A stretch of DNA of 5,153 nt, from contig DAOVBT010000181.1 of the NCBI GenBank assembly GCA_030670375.1, positions 1 through 5,153 of the forward strand, read 5' to 3'. This DNA comes from Candidatus Aminicenantota bacterium. Its GTDB lineage: Bacteria > Acidobacteriota > Aminicenantia > Aminicenantales > Aminicenantaceae. Within the stretch, counting starts at the first letter, position 1, and the number at the start of each line of letters is the position of its first letter. The notes under the pieces are model-generated. The model saw only the letters and a program-made list of their open reading frames with translations. It searched no databases and was not told where the DNA came from. The translations under genes were made by a program, and so were the position numbers. Positions 1 to 5,122 of the stretch are shown piece by piece.

Positions 1-1995
1 CGATACACTCATCCCGTTAACTTGGAAATTGACCGATAACTCGTACAATCCATGCTCTTCATCTTTGCGCATAACAGAAATGATCCCTTTTTCGTTCAGA
101 AGATTCTGGATGTTTTCCACATTTTTCTGCTTCTGCAAAAAATCTATGCTCCCGGCACCATTTTCAAGGAGTAATTGGATCAGGAAAAACGGGAAATTTT
201 TTCTTTCGAGAATTCGGAAGAAGTTCTTTTTGGCGATAATCTTCTGGAAAAATTTGCGGAATTTATCCCCTTTTAACGGTTCCTTTCGTCTATCGACCCT
301 GATCTGGAATTCTTCGGATATCTTCCGGATGATATACTTCTCGAATTCCCGCTCGTCTCTAAGATACTGAAAGGATCTTCCTTTAGATATTTTATAAAGA
401 GGAGGTTGCGCAATGTAGAGATGCCCTTTTTCGATCAATTGGGGCATCTGTCGGTAGAAAAAAGTCATCAAGAGGGTACGTATGTGAGAGCCATCCACAT
501 CGGCGTCGGTCATGATGATGACCTTGTGATAGCGGAGTTTATCCAGATTGAAATCCGCCTGTTCAACTCCTGCCCCAAGTGCCGAAATGAGGACGCCGAT
601 CTCTTCGTTCTGGAGAATCTTATCAAATCTGGCTTTTTCCACATTGAGAATTTTGCCTTTTATCGGCAGGATGGCTTGGTTACGGCGATCACGAGCTTGC
701 TTGGCGGAGCCGCCGGCAGAATCTCCCTCAACGATGAATATTTCACTTTCAGCAGGATCCCTCTCTTGACAATCGGCCAGTTTCCCTGGAAGGGAGGTCG
801 ATTCAAGAACGCCTTTGCGTCGGGCTAACTCTCGAGCTTTGCGAGCGGCTTCACGAGCTCTTGCCGCATCAAGAATTTTCATGATGACTTTCTTCGATAC
901 GGCGGGATTTTCCTCAAAATATATGGAAAGCTGTTCGTTCACCATGGATTCGACGAGGCCTTTGATCTCGCTATTTCCCAATTTTGTTTTTGTTTGTCCC
1001 TCAAATTGAGGATTTTTCATCTTCAGGCTTAAAACCGCGCAAAGACCCTCCCTTGTGTCATCGCCCGACACATTTTGTTTCAAATCCTTTATCAAGTTGT
1101 AAGTGTTGGCATAACTGTTGATGGACCTTGTCAAGGCCGCCTTAAAGCCGATCAGATGTGTTCCTCCCTCAGTCGTGTTGATATTGTTCACACAAGTGAA
1201 GATGTTCTCTGAATAGCTCGTGTTGTACTGGAGGGCCATCTCGACAATCACATCTTCCTTCTGGGATTCGAAGGTGATAGGTTTAGGATTCAAGACAGTT
1301 TTGTTCTGGTTGAGGTATTGAACAAATTCCTTTATTCCCCCTTTGTACTGAAAATCATGGCGCTTGTCGGATCGTTCGTCGATGATCCTGATCGTCAGGC
1401 CCTTGTTCAGGAAGGAAAGCTCCCTCAATCGCTGGCTCAGAATATCGAAATTGAAGTCAAAGGAATTAAAAACCTCGGGATCGGGTCTGAATGTGACTTT
1501 GGTTCCTGTGTTTTTTGTTTTCCCGATCTTTTTGAGCTTGGTGATGGGTTTTCCTCTCTCATAACTCTGCGTGTAAACCCCACCTTCCCTCTTGATTTCC
1601 AAATCGAGCTTTTCAGCCAGTGCATTGACGACAGAGACTCCCACCCCATGAAGACCTCCGGAAACTTGGTAGCTCTTTGCGTCGAACTTGCCACCGGCAT
1701 GGAGGGTCGTCATAACGACTTCTGCAGCAGGTTTTTTCTCTTTCTTGTGCATCCCGACCGGAATGCCTCGTCCGTCGTCGATGACCGTGACGCTGCAATC
1801 CACATGGATAGTTACCTCGATCTTGCTGCAATGCCCTGCCACCGCTTCATCTATACTGTTGTCCACAACTTCGTAGACCAAATGATGAAGTCCCTCAGGA
1901 CCCGTGCTGCCGATATACATGGCTGGACGCTTGCGAACAGCCTCCAACCCTTTCAGAACTTTGATGCTTTCTGCGGTATAAGTTTTTTGTTTCAT
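1..1995 (-). CDS. gyrB: DNA gyrase subunit B, 3' end cut off by window edge
   Basis: This is the ATPase and TOPRIM subunit of DNA gyrase, which with GyrA forms the A2B2 enzyme that introduces negative supercoils in the cytoplasm. Reading from the ATG at 1995, the frame is open for 665 codons to base 1. Visible landmarks are the GHKL ATPase motifs EVVDNSIDE (residues 42-50), DDGRGIP (73-79) and GGLHGVGVS (113-121), the QTK loop (Q334-K336), and the TOPRIM motifs EGDSAGGSA (423-431) and DADVDG (497-502). The TOPRIM acidic residues are E423, D497, D499 and D501; D425 and K446 match the positions tied to quinolone response in E. coli GyrB. Numbering stays within one residue of E. coli throughout, which supports the start. 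After QPPLYK (530-535) the protein enters a lysine- and phenylalanine-rich stretch matching the TOPRIM insertion of long (about 800 aa) GyrB proteins. The rest of that insertion and the GyrA-binding tail lie outside the window. A GAGAG at 1999-2003 is the likely, rather close, ribosome site. A GyrB-versus-ParE choice is settled for GyrB by the insertion and close register. Confidence 0.97.
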   Translation of the reverse strand, partial: MKQKTYTAESIKVLKGLEAVRKRPAMYIGSTGPEGLHHLVYEVVDNSIDEAVAGHCSKIEVTIHVDCSVTVIDDGRGIPVGMHKKEKKPAAEVVMTTLHAGGKFDAKSYQVSGGLHGVGVSVVNALAEKLDLEIKREGGVYTQSYERGKPITKLKKIGKTKNTGTKVTFRPDPEVFNSFDFNFDILSQRLRELSFLNKGLTIRIIDERSDKRHDFQYKGGIKEFVQYLNQNKTVLNPKPITFESQKEDVIVEMALQYNTSYSENIFTCVNNINTTEGGTHLIGFKAALTRSINSYANTYNLIKDLKQNVSGDDTREGLCAVLSLKMKNPQFEGQTKTKLGNSEIKGLVESMVNEQLSIYFEENPAVSKKVIMKILDAARAREAARKARELARRKGVLESTSLPGKLADCQERDPAESEIFIVEGDSAGGSAKQARDRRNQAILPIKGKILNVEKARFDKILQNEEIGVLISALGAGVEQADFNLDKLRYHKVIIMTDADVDGSHIRTLLMTFFYRQMPQLIEKGHLYIAQPPLYKISKGRSFQYLRDEREFEKYIIRKISEEFQIRVDRRKEPLKGDKFRKFFQKIIAKKNFFRILERKNFPFFLIQLLLENGAGSIDFLQKQKNVENIQNLLNEKGIISVMRKDEEHGLYELSVNFQVNGMSVS

Positions 1996-1998
1996 GTT

Positions 1999-2003
1999 CT
2001 CTC
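1999..2003 (-). promoter_or_regulatory. Probable gyrB ribosome binding site (GAGAG)
   Basis: In the sense direction GAGAG is followed by AAC and the ATG. The 3-base spacing is short and the match to anti-Shine-Dalgarno is partial, so initiation may be only moderate or may use other features. The ATG itself is well supported by alignment register with known GyrB proteins. Confidence 0.45.
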
Positions 2004-2021
2004 AATTTCGGGAAAAAGAAG

Positions 2022-2050
2022 GGCTATACAGGGGGGAATTTTGTATAACC
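2022..2050. promoter_or_regulatory. Inverted repeat (operator-like or leader hairpin) upstream of gyrB
   Basis: The arms GGCTATACA (2022-2030) and TGTATAACC (2042-2050) match at 8 of 9 positions around an 11-base G-rich spacer. The dyad lies between the proposed gyrB promoter and start codon, so it would be in the 5' untranslated leader. It could be a binding site for a dimeric regulator, with arm centres about two helical turns apart, or a weak RNA hairpin. The part reading TTATAC on the gyrB sense strand could also be taken as a second -10 element. What is seen is the symmetry; any function is inferred. Confidence 0.35.
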
Positions 2051-2074
2051 CGATAGGCATTTTTAGCACAGTTA

Positions 2075-2103
2075 ATTGTACCTCAAAATCATGATTTAGT
2101 AAA
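2075..2103 (-). promoter_or_regulatory. Predicted sigma70-type promoter for gyrB
   Basis: On the gyrB sense strand there is a -35 candidate TTTACT (2098-2103, 4 of 6), a 17-base spacer and a -10 candidate TACAAT (2075-2080, 5 of 6). Transcription would begin near 2068, leaving a leader of about 72 bases that includes the dyad at 2022-2050. The same -35 hexamer with the same spacing appears in the tRNA-Pro promoter in this window, which adds some support. Confidence 0.5.
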
Positions 2104-2110
2104 GGAAAAA

Positions 2111-2129
2111 TTCCCTTAATAACAGGGAA
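2111..2129. repeat. Short inverted repeat upstream of the gyrB promoter
   Basis: Arms TTCCCT (2111-2116) and AGGGAA (2124-2129) flank a 7-base AT spacer, just upstream of the proposed -35 of gyrB. It may be an upstream regulatory site or chance symmetry in AT-rich DNA. The remaining stretch to 2244 is A/T tracts without a recognisable gene. Confidence 0.25.
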
Positions 2130-2231
2130 AATCAGCCTTTTTTATCCTTTTTTTTGCCCTTCAAATAAAAGCTCGAAAAAGCACTCATAATAATAACGAC
2201 AGAACCACCAAATTCCTCTCATTTTTTTATA

Positions 2232-2253
2232 ATAAAAAGGGGATAAAAAGGGG
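2232..2253 (+). repeat. 11-bp tandem duplication at left end of the element
   Basis: ATAAAAAGGGG occurs twice head to tail (2232-2242 and 2243-2253). The second copy merges into the outer end of the left terminal inverted repeat. The duplication could be slippage, or a relic of insertion or of a second element end. The right end shows only one copy of the equivalent motif. Confidence 0.7.
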
Positions 2254-2318
2254 ACGGTTCTATTTTTTATTAAAATTATTATTTTGTGAGAAATGTAAGC
2301 ATCCTTATTTCCGTGATA
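2245..2318 (+). repeat. Left terminal inverted repeat of the element
   Basis: The outer block (2245-2271) and inner block (2295-2318) both recur in reverse at 2598-2656. They are separated here by 23 AT-rich bases, against only 6 at the right end. The 9-mer GTGAGAAAT (2286-2294) occurs in direct, not inverted, orientation at the right end (2622-2630), so the spacers have been rearranged relative to the blocks. Confidence 0.75.
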
Positions 2319-2419
2319 TCAAAAGGCTTTATACAGGCTCTTAGGAATGGTTTTGCTCCCGTGAAGATTTTATACGCCATTCCTCACCGCTCTTCTCGGC
2401 GGCTGCGGAACTGCGCGCC

Positions 2420-2581
2420 TTAACTCCCAATCTCTTCTACTCTAACCTCTGTTCCCGTCCTTACCCACATCTCTAATCCTTTAGCAAAGTCATGCTCAAT
2501 ACATCCTCGCCGTCTGACTGCGTAAGATTCCCTCGAAGAACGGGTCGTAATGGCTAAATCTTCAATGGTCGCTTCAACCAT
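2420..2581 (-). CDS. Small ORF inside the element, unknown product
   Basis: A 53-residue frame starts at the ATG at 2581 and ends at TAA 2420-2422. It contains the stretch RRRGCIEHDFAKGLEMW and ends TEVRVEEIGS. The composition is charged and protein-like, with no membrane segment or signal peptide. I do not recognise a family. Upstream there are only G-rich bases and no good Shine-Dalgarno site. In-frame stops lie in the inverted repeat just before it, so it is either a self-contained tiny gene of the element, the relic of a longer gene, or a chance frame. It starts inside the element about 16 bases from the right inverted repeat. Confidence 0.25.
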   Translation of the reverse strand: MVEATIEDLAITTRSSRESYAVRRRGCIEHDFAKGLEMWVRTGTEVRVEEIGS

Positions 2582-2597
2582 CCCCAAAAGCCCAATT

Positions 2598-2656
2598 TAT
2601 CACGGAAATAAGGGTGCTTACGTGAGAAATAAAAAAATAGAACCGTCCCCTTTTTT
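2598..2656 (-). repeat. Right terminal inverted repeat of the element
   Basis: The inner block (2598-2621) differs from the left copy by one base. The outer block (2628-2656) differs by A/T-run length only. This repeat ends 16 bases before the Shine-Dalgarno sequence of the GTPase gene, so the element abuts that gene's translation start region. Confidence 0.75.
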
Positions 2657-2672
2657 CATTTATACTATTGAT

Positions 2673-2677
2673 GAGGT
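2673..2677 (+). promoter_or_regulatory. Ribosome binding site that fixes the GTPase start
   Basis: GAGGT is followed by CAAA and then ATG at 2682. This is the best Shine-Dalgarno and spacing in the region. It chooses 2682 over the upstream in-frame ATG at 2550, which lies within the insertion and has no comparable site at suitable distance. The ATG at 2671 is out of frame. Confidence 0.7.
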
Positions 2678-2681
2678 CAAA

Positions 2682-3671
2682 ATGCCGGCGAATCTACCTC
2701 CTCAGTATTTCGAAAAAGAAAAGGAACTCAAAAAAGCAAAAACTCCCCAGGAGAGAATCGCTACTCTCGAGGAATTATTAGCCATTGTTCCCAAACACAA
2801 AGGAACAGAAAAGCTCCAAGCTCTTTTAAAGACAAAGATTGCCAAGCTCAGAATCCAAGGCCAGAAGAGCCCCGCAGGCGCCAGGCACACAGCCACGTTC
2901 CAGGTCGAAAAAACAGGCGCAGGACAGGTGATCGTTATCGGAAGCCCCAACACAGGAAAGTCCTCTCTTATCAAAGCGCTAACCAACGCCAATCCTGATA
3001 TCGGAGACTATCCATTTACCACGCGCATCCCATCTCCAGCCATGATGCTGTACGAGAACATCCAGATCCAGCTTGTGGATATGCCGCCGATCACTCAGGA
3101 CTATTTCGAATTCTGGCAGGCTGAATTGATTAAAGGAGCCGATGCGGCTTTGCTTGTTTTAGACCTATCCCTTCCTGATCCTGCTGAAGATTATCTGACA
3201 CTATTGGCCAAACTCGAGGAAAAAAGGATCGCACTTATTCCCCAGGAACACCCTATCCCCCCGGACAAACAACAATTCATGAAAAAGACAATGATTATTG
3301 CCAATAAATGCGACCATCCTCGGGCGGCAGAAAATCTGGAAGAGATAAAAAGCTTTATCGATCCGGGATTCACACCCGTTCCCGTCTCTATCTTTAGGGA
3401 AAATACTCTGGAAGATCTCAAAGAACAGATTTACATGATCCTCGATGTCATACGCGTTTACAGCAAGACCCCGGGAAAAAAAGTGGATCACAACAATCCC
3501 TATGTTTTTAAAAAGGGAAGTTCATTGATCGATATGGCAAAGGCTGTCCACAAAGATTTTTCTCAGAAACTGAAGTATGCGAGGATTTGGGGAAAGAACA
3601 AATACCAAGGACAAAAAGTCAACCGGAGCTATATGCTCGAGGATGAAGACATCATCGAGCTCCACCTCTAA
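2682..3671 (+). CDS. DRG/Obg-like GTPase with C-terminal TGS domain
   Basis: This is a 329-residue cytoplasmic P-loop GTPase. Order of parts: a charged helical N-terminus (about 1-65), then the G domain (about 80-255), then a TGS domain (about 256-329). G1 is GSPNTGKSS (87-95), G2 is DYPFTT (109-114), G3 is the unusual DMPP (133-136), G4 is NKCD (208-211), and the G5 position is probably SIF (236-238). The DYPFTT switch and the TGS tail ending in DEDIIELHL are typical of DRG and Obg-related GTPases; TGS domains are linked to RNA or nucleotide-related roles, and the family is generally ribosome- or translation-associated. The exact target of this bacterial subfamily is not known to me. The frame is open from 2550, but the additional 44 codons translate insertion sequence and lack family likeness. 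The gene diverges from gyrB, and tRNA-Pro follows 49 bases downstream. No convincing promoter is visible just upstream, since the element occupies that place. Confidence 0.9.
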   Translation: MPANLPPQYFEKEKELKKAKTPQERIATLEELLAIVPKHKGTEKLQALLKTKIAKLRIQGQKSPAGARHTATFQVEKTGAGQVIVIGSPNTGKSSLIKALTNANPDIGDYPFTTRIPSPAMMLYENIQIQLVDMPPITQDYFEFWQAELIKGADAALLVLDLSLPDPAEDYLTLLAKLEEKRIALIPQEHPIPPDKQQFMKKTMIIANKCDHPRAAENLEEIKSFIDPGFTPVPVSIFRENTLEDLKEQIYMILDVIRVYSKTPGKKVDHNNPYVFKKGSSLIDMAKAVHKDFSQKLKYARIWGKNKYQGQKVNRSYMLEDEDIIELHL

Positions 3672-3679
3672 CTTCAGGC

Positions 3680-3708
3680 TTTACTGATTTTGGATAACCC
3701 TTTATAAT
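3680..3708 (+). promoter_or_regulatory. Strong sigma70 promoter of tRNA-Pro
   Basis: The -35 candidate TTTACT (3680-3685) and a perfect -10 TATAAT (3703-3708) are separated by 17 bases. The predicted start is near 3715, only a few bases before the mature tRNA 5' end at 3721. It begins 8 bases after the GTPase stop codon, so the tRNA need not depend on readthrough from that gene. Confidence 0.75.
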
Positions 3709-3720
3709 GGACCATTACAT

Positions 3721-3798
3721 CGGGGCGTGGCGCAGTCTGGTCAGCGCACAGCGTTCGGGACGCTGGGGTCATGGGTTCGAATCCCATCGCCCCGACCA
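3721..3798 (+). tRNA. tRNA-Pro, anticodon CGG, CCA encoded
   Basis: A full cloverleaf can be drawn. The acceptor stem is CGGGGCG (3721-3727) with CGCCCCG (3788-3794). The D stem is GCGC (3730-3733 with 3744-3747). The anticodon stem is CAGCG/CGCTG around the loop TTCGGGA (3754-3760), with anticodon CGG at 3756-3758. The variable loop has 5 bases. The T stem is ATGGG/CCCAT around TTCGAAT (3776-3782). The discriminator base is A3795 and CCA is encoded at 3796-3798. The C1-G72 closing pair and GG around 36-37 fit bacterial proline tRNAs. It reads the CCG codon. Confidence 0.97.
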
Positions 3799-3898
3799 TT
3801 CATCCTAGGCCTTACCCTCAATTTATCCAAATCACCAATATTTTTATAGTTGGATCTACATTCAGGCTAATTAGTCAATTAATGTTAATTAAAGTAAC
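3799..3898. other. Convergent intergenic gap without a clear terminator
   Basis: The tRNA gene and the DUF362 gene point at each other across 100 AT-rich bases. An AT-only dyad (AATTAA, TG, TTAATT at 3877-3890) and a long-looped ATCCAA/TTGGAT pair (3825-3830 and 3850-3855) are present. Neither is a GC-rich stem followed by a T-run. No attachment-site copy of the tRNA 3' end is seen in the window. Confidence 0.4.
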
Positions 3899-4969
3899 TT
3901 AAAGTATATTTTCCAGCTCATAATCCAACGAACCTAAACCAATCTTTTCTCCATGACGGAGCTGTGCTGACCAGTCCACATCGATCGCTTCTCGCAAAAA
4001 ATCTTTCTTGTTGGCCTCTAAAAGCAAGTCAACAGAAGCTTTATCCACAGCAACCGGATCAAGGGAAGCAACGATACCCAAATCAGGAACGAGCACCTCC
4101 CCATTTATAGACATGCAATCACAATCCTTGGTGATCTTGACCAGGTAGTTTATGAAACCAGCTCTATTTTTCACGCTTTTCAGGACTGCAAAGGCATATT
4201 CTGCCATCTTTTCTTGAACACGCAATGTATCCCCGTCCCAACGCATCTTGATAGCTCCAACGTTGCACACAACCAGGCACTCTCCGCATCCGATGCACCT
4301 CTCGTCGATGATGCGGACATGCCCGTCCTCCTGTTCTATAGCATTGGCCGGACAATACTCCATACAAACGGAACAGTTCGTACAGACTTTCGCTTTCACC
4401 CAAGGGTGAACATCCGAATGCTGTTCGAGTTTTCCCGCCCGTGAGGCACATCCCATCCCCAAATTTTTGATAGTTGCACCAAACCCAGAGAGAATGTGGC
4501 CGGTAAAATGGCTTAGGCACAAGAGCACATCGGTATGGAAAAAAGTGCTGGCGATTTTTGCCGATTTGACATGTGTCAGATTCACCTCCACTTCACCACT
4601 TTCCTTGCCGATAAGACCATCGGCGATGATGACAGGAACGCCAAGAGCTTCCCAAGAAAATCCATGTTGTGCCGCCAGTTGGAGATGATCGACAGAATTG
4701 GATCTGTTGCCGATATACAAGGTATTCGTATCCGTCAAGAATATTTTGGCTTTCTGCTTCTTCAGCCCACCGATTAAATGTCTCAACCAGGGAGGTTTGA
4801 TGAATCCGGTATTTCCTTTTTCTCCGAAGTGGATTTTGATTCCCACAAAGGAATCTTTTTTTATGTTATCCTCTAAACCAAGCGCAACAAAAATCCTTCT
4901 GGTTTTCTCAGCCAGGATTTCGTGATTCTCTTTCTCCGAGGCCGGCAAAAAATAGACTTTGCTGGGCAT
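3899..4969 (-). CDS. DUF362-type iron-sulfur protein with two 4Fe-4S motifs
   Basis: This is a 356-residue, probably soluble protein of the DUF362 / 'uncharacterized Fe-S center protein' kind. The N-terminal part has KIHFGEKGNTGF (45-56) and FLTDTNTLYIG (77-87). The core has the family-typical GFGATIKNLGMGCASRAGK (162-180). Two ferredoxin-like motifs follow: C196, C199, C202, C206 (the last followed by proline) and C225, C228, C231, C235. The spacing CxxCxxCxxxC in both predicts two 4Fe-4S clusters. A further DCDC (282-285) lies in the C-terminal half, in a KDCDC context. There is no signal peptide or membrane helix. Function is unproven; by cluster content it may be an electron carrier or redox-linked enzyme component. 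The ATG at 4969 overlaps a TAA by one base, and a weak GAGAG lies about 13 bases upstream. The length is usual for the family. The gene is convergent with tRNA-Pro, so it is not in an operon with the GTPase. Confidence 0.92.
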   Translation of the reverse strand: MPSKVYFLPASEKENHEILAEKTRRIFVALGLEDNIKKDSFVGIKIHFGEKGNTGFIKPPWLRHLIGGLKKQKAKIFLTDTNTLYIGNRSNSVDHLQLAAQHGFSWEALGVPVIIADGLIGKESGEVEVNLTHVKSAKIASTFFHTDVLLCLSHFTGHILSGFGATIKNLGMGCASRAGKLEQHSDVHPWVKAKVCTNCSVCMEYCPANAIEQEDGHVRIIDERCIGCGECLVVCNVGAIKMRWDGDTLRVQEKMAEYAFAVLKSVKNRAGFINYLVKITKDCDCMSINGEVLVPDLGIVASLDPVAVDKASVDLLLEANKKDFLREAIDVDWSAQLRHGEKIGLGSLDYELENIL

Positions 4970-4971
4970 TA

Positions 4972-5122
4972 TTATTCTTTCACTCTCTTGTTTCTAATAG
5001 CCTCGAATTTAGATTCTGTCGTACGGACATTCGATTTCAATTTACCGGAATATCCGATGGCTGTCAGCGATTTTTTTCAAATTTGCAAGCACTTCTTTCG
5101 CAATCAAAAAGATACCCCCCAT
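4972..5122 (-). pseudogene. Possible small gene upstream of DUF362, frame changing at an A7 run
   Basis: On the minus strand a frame from ATG 5122 (open upstream to the window edge) gives 26 residues, MGGIFLIAKEVLANLKK then IADSHRIFR, and stops at 5042-5044. The overlapping +1 frame after the seven A (complement of T7 at 5071-5077) runs on as SLTAIGYSGKLKSNV and ends at TAA 4972-4974. A second TAA (4969-4971) overlaps the DUF362 ATG. Joining the two at the A7 run gives about 49 lysine-rich residues. This could be a small gene with a real frameshift or sequencing slip, the end of a larger gene, or non-coding leader that happens to be open. A promoter can also be drawn inside it, so coding status is uncertain. 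I do not recognise the product. Confidence 0.22.
5039..5067 (-). promoter_or_regulatory. Candidate promoter for the DUF362 gene
   Basis: In the sense direction there is CTGACA (5062-5067, 5 of 6 to the -35 consensus), a 17-base spacer and TAAATT (5039-5044, 4 of 6 to the -10). The start would be near 5032, giving a leader of about 63 bases. The spacer holds a small CGGA/TCCG dyad. This reading competes with the idea that the same DNA codes for a small protein. Confidence 0.35.

Larger units (their letters stand above)
2245..2656. mobile_element. MITE-like / REP-like insertion with long terminal inverted repeats
   Basis: A segment of about 412 bp between gyrB and the GTPase gene is bounded by long imperfect inverted repeats. 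The outer block (A-run, GGGG, ACGGTTCTA, T-run) is near-identical at both ends. An inner block of 24 bases (2295-2318 against the complement of 2598-2621) matches at 23 of 24. The interior is more GC-rich than the flanks. It contains an 8-bp inverted repeat (AGGAATGG at 2343-2350, CCATTCCT at 2377-2384) and a small CCGC/GCGG hairpin (2387-2402), plus a 53-codon ORF. No transposase is encoded, so it would be non-autonomous, a MITE or a relic. Ends of the GGGGACGGTTC type resemble, from memory, repeats scattered in several bacterial genomes near Y1/IS200-like (REP-associated) transposases; this is a recollection and has not been searched. I see no clear target-site duplication, so the outer limits are approximate. 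Confidence 0.65.

Noticed and set aside
406..828. 140-codon open frame on the plus strand
   Set aside because: It is antisense to the TOPRIM motifs of GyrB and is a shadow of that coding strand.
1318..2094. 258-codon open frame on the plus strand
   Set aside because: It lies antisense to the N-terminal half of gyrB, whose ATPase motifs are unmistakable on the minus strand. The plus-strand protein has no recognisable domain.
2160..2191. Possible plus-strand promoter (TTCAAA, then CATAAT) left of the element, for the GTPase
   Set aside because: The spacer would be 20 bases, too long for a normal sigma70 promoter, and A/T tracts here give many chance matches.
2661..2666. TATACT as a -10 for the GTPase
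   Set aside because: The matching -35 positions are poor, and the start would fall on the Shine-Dalgarno sequence, leaving almost no leader.
3825..3855. ATCCAA/TTGGAT pair after tRNA-Pro as a terminator
   Set aside because: The stem is only 6 bp with a 19-base loop and no T-run after it, so it does not support an intrinsic terminator.
3779..3860. tRNA-Pro 3' end as a phage or island attachment site
   Set aside because: No second copy of the tRNA 3' end and no integrase gene is visible in the window.
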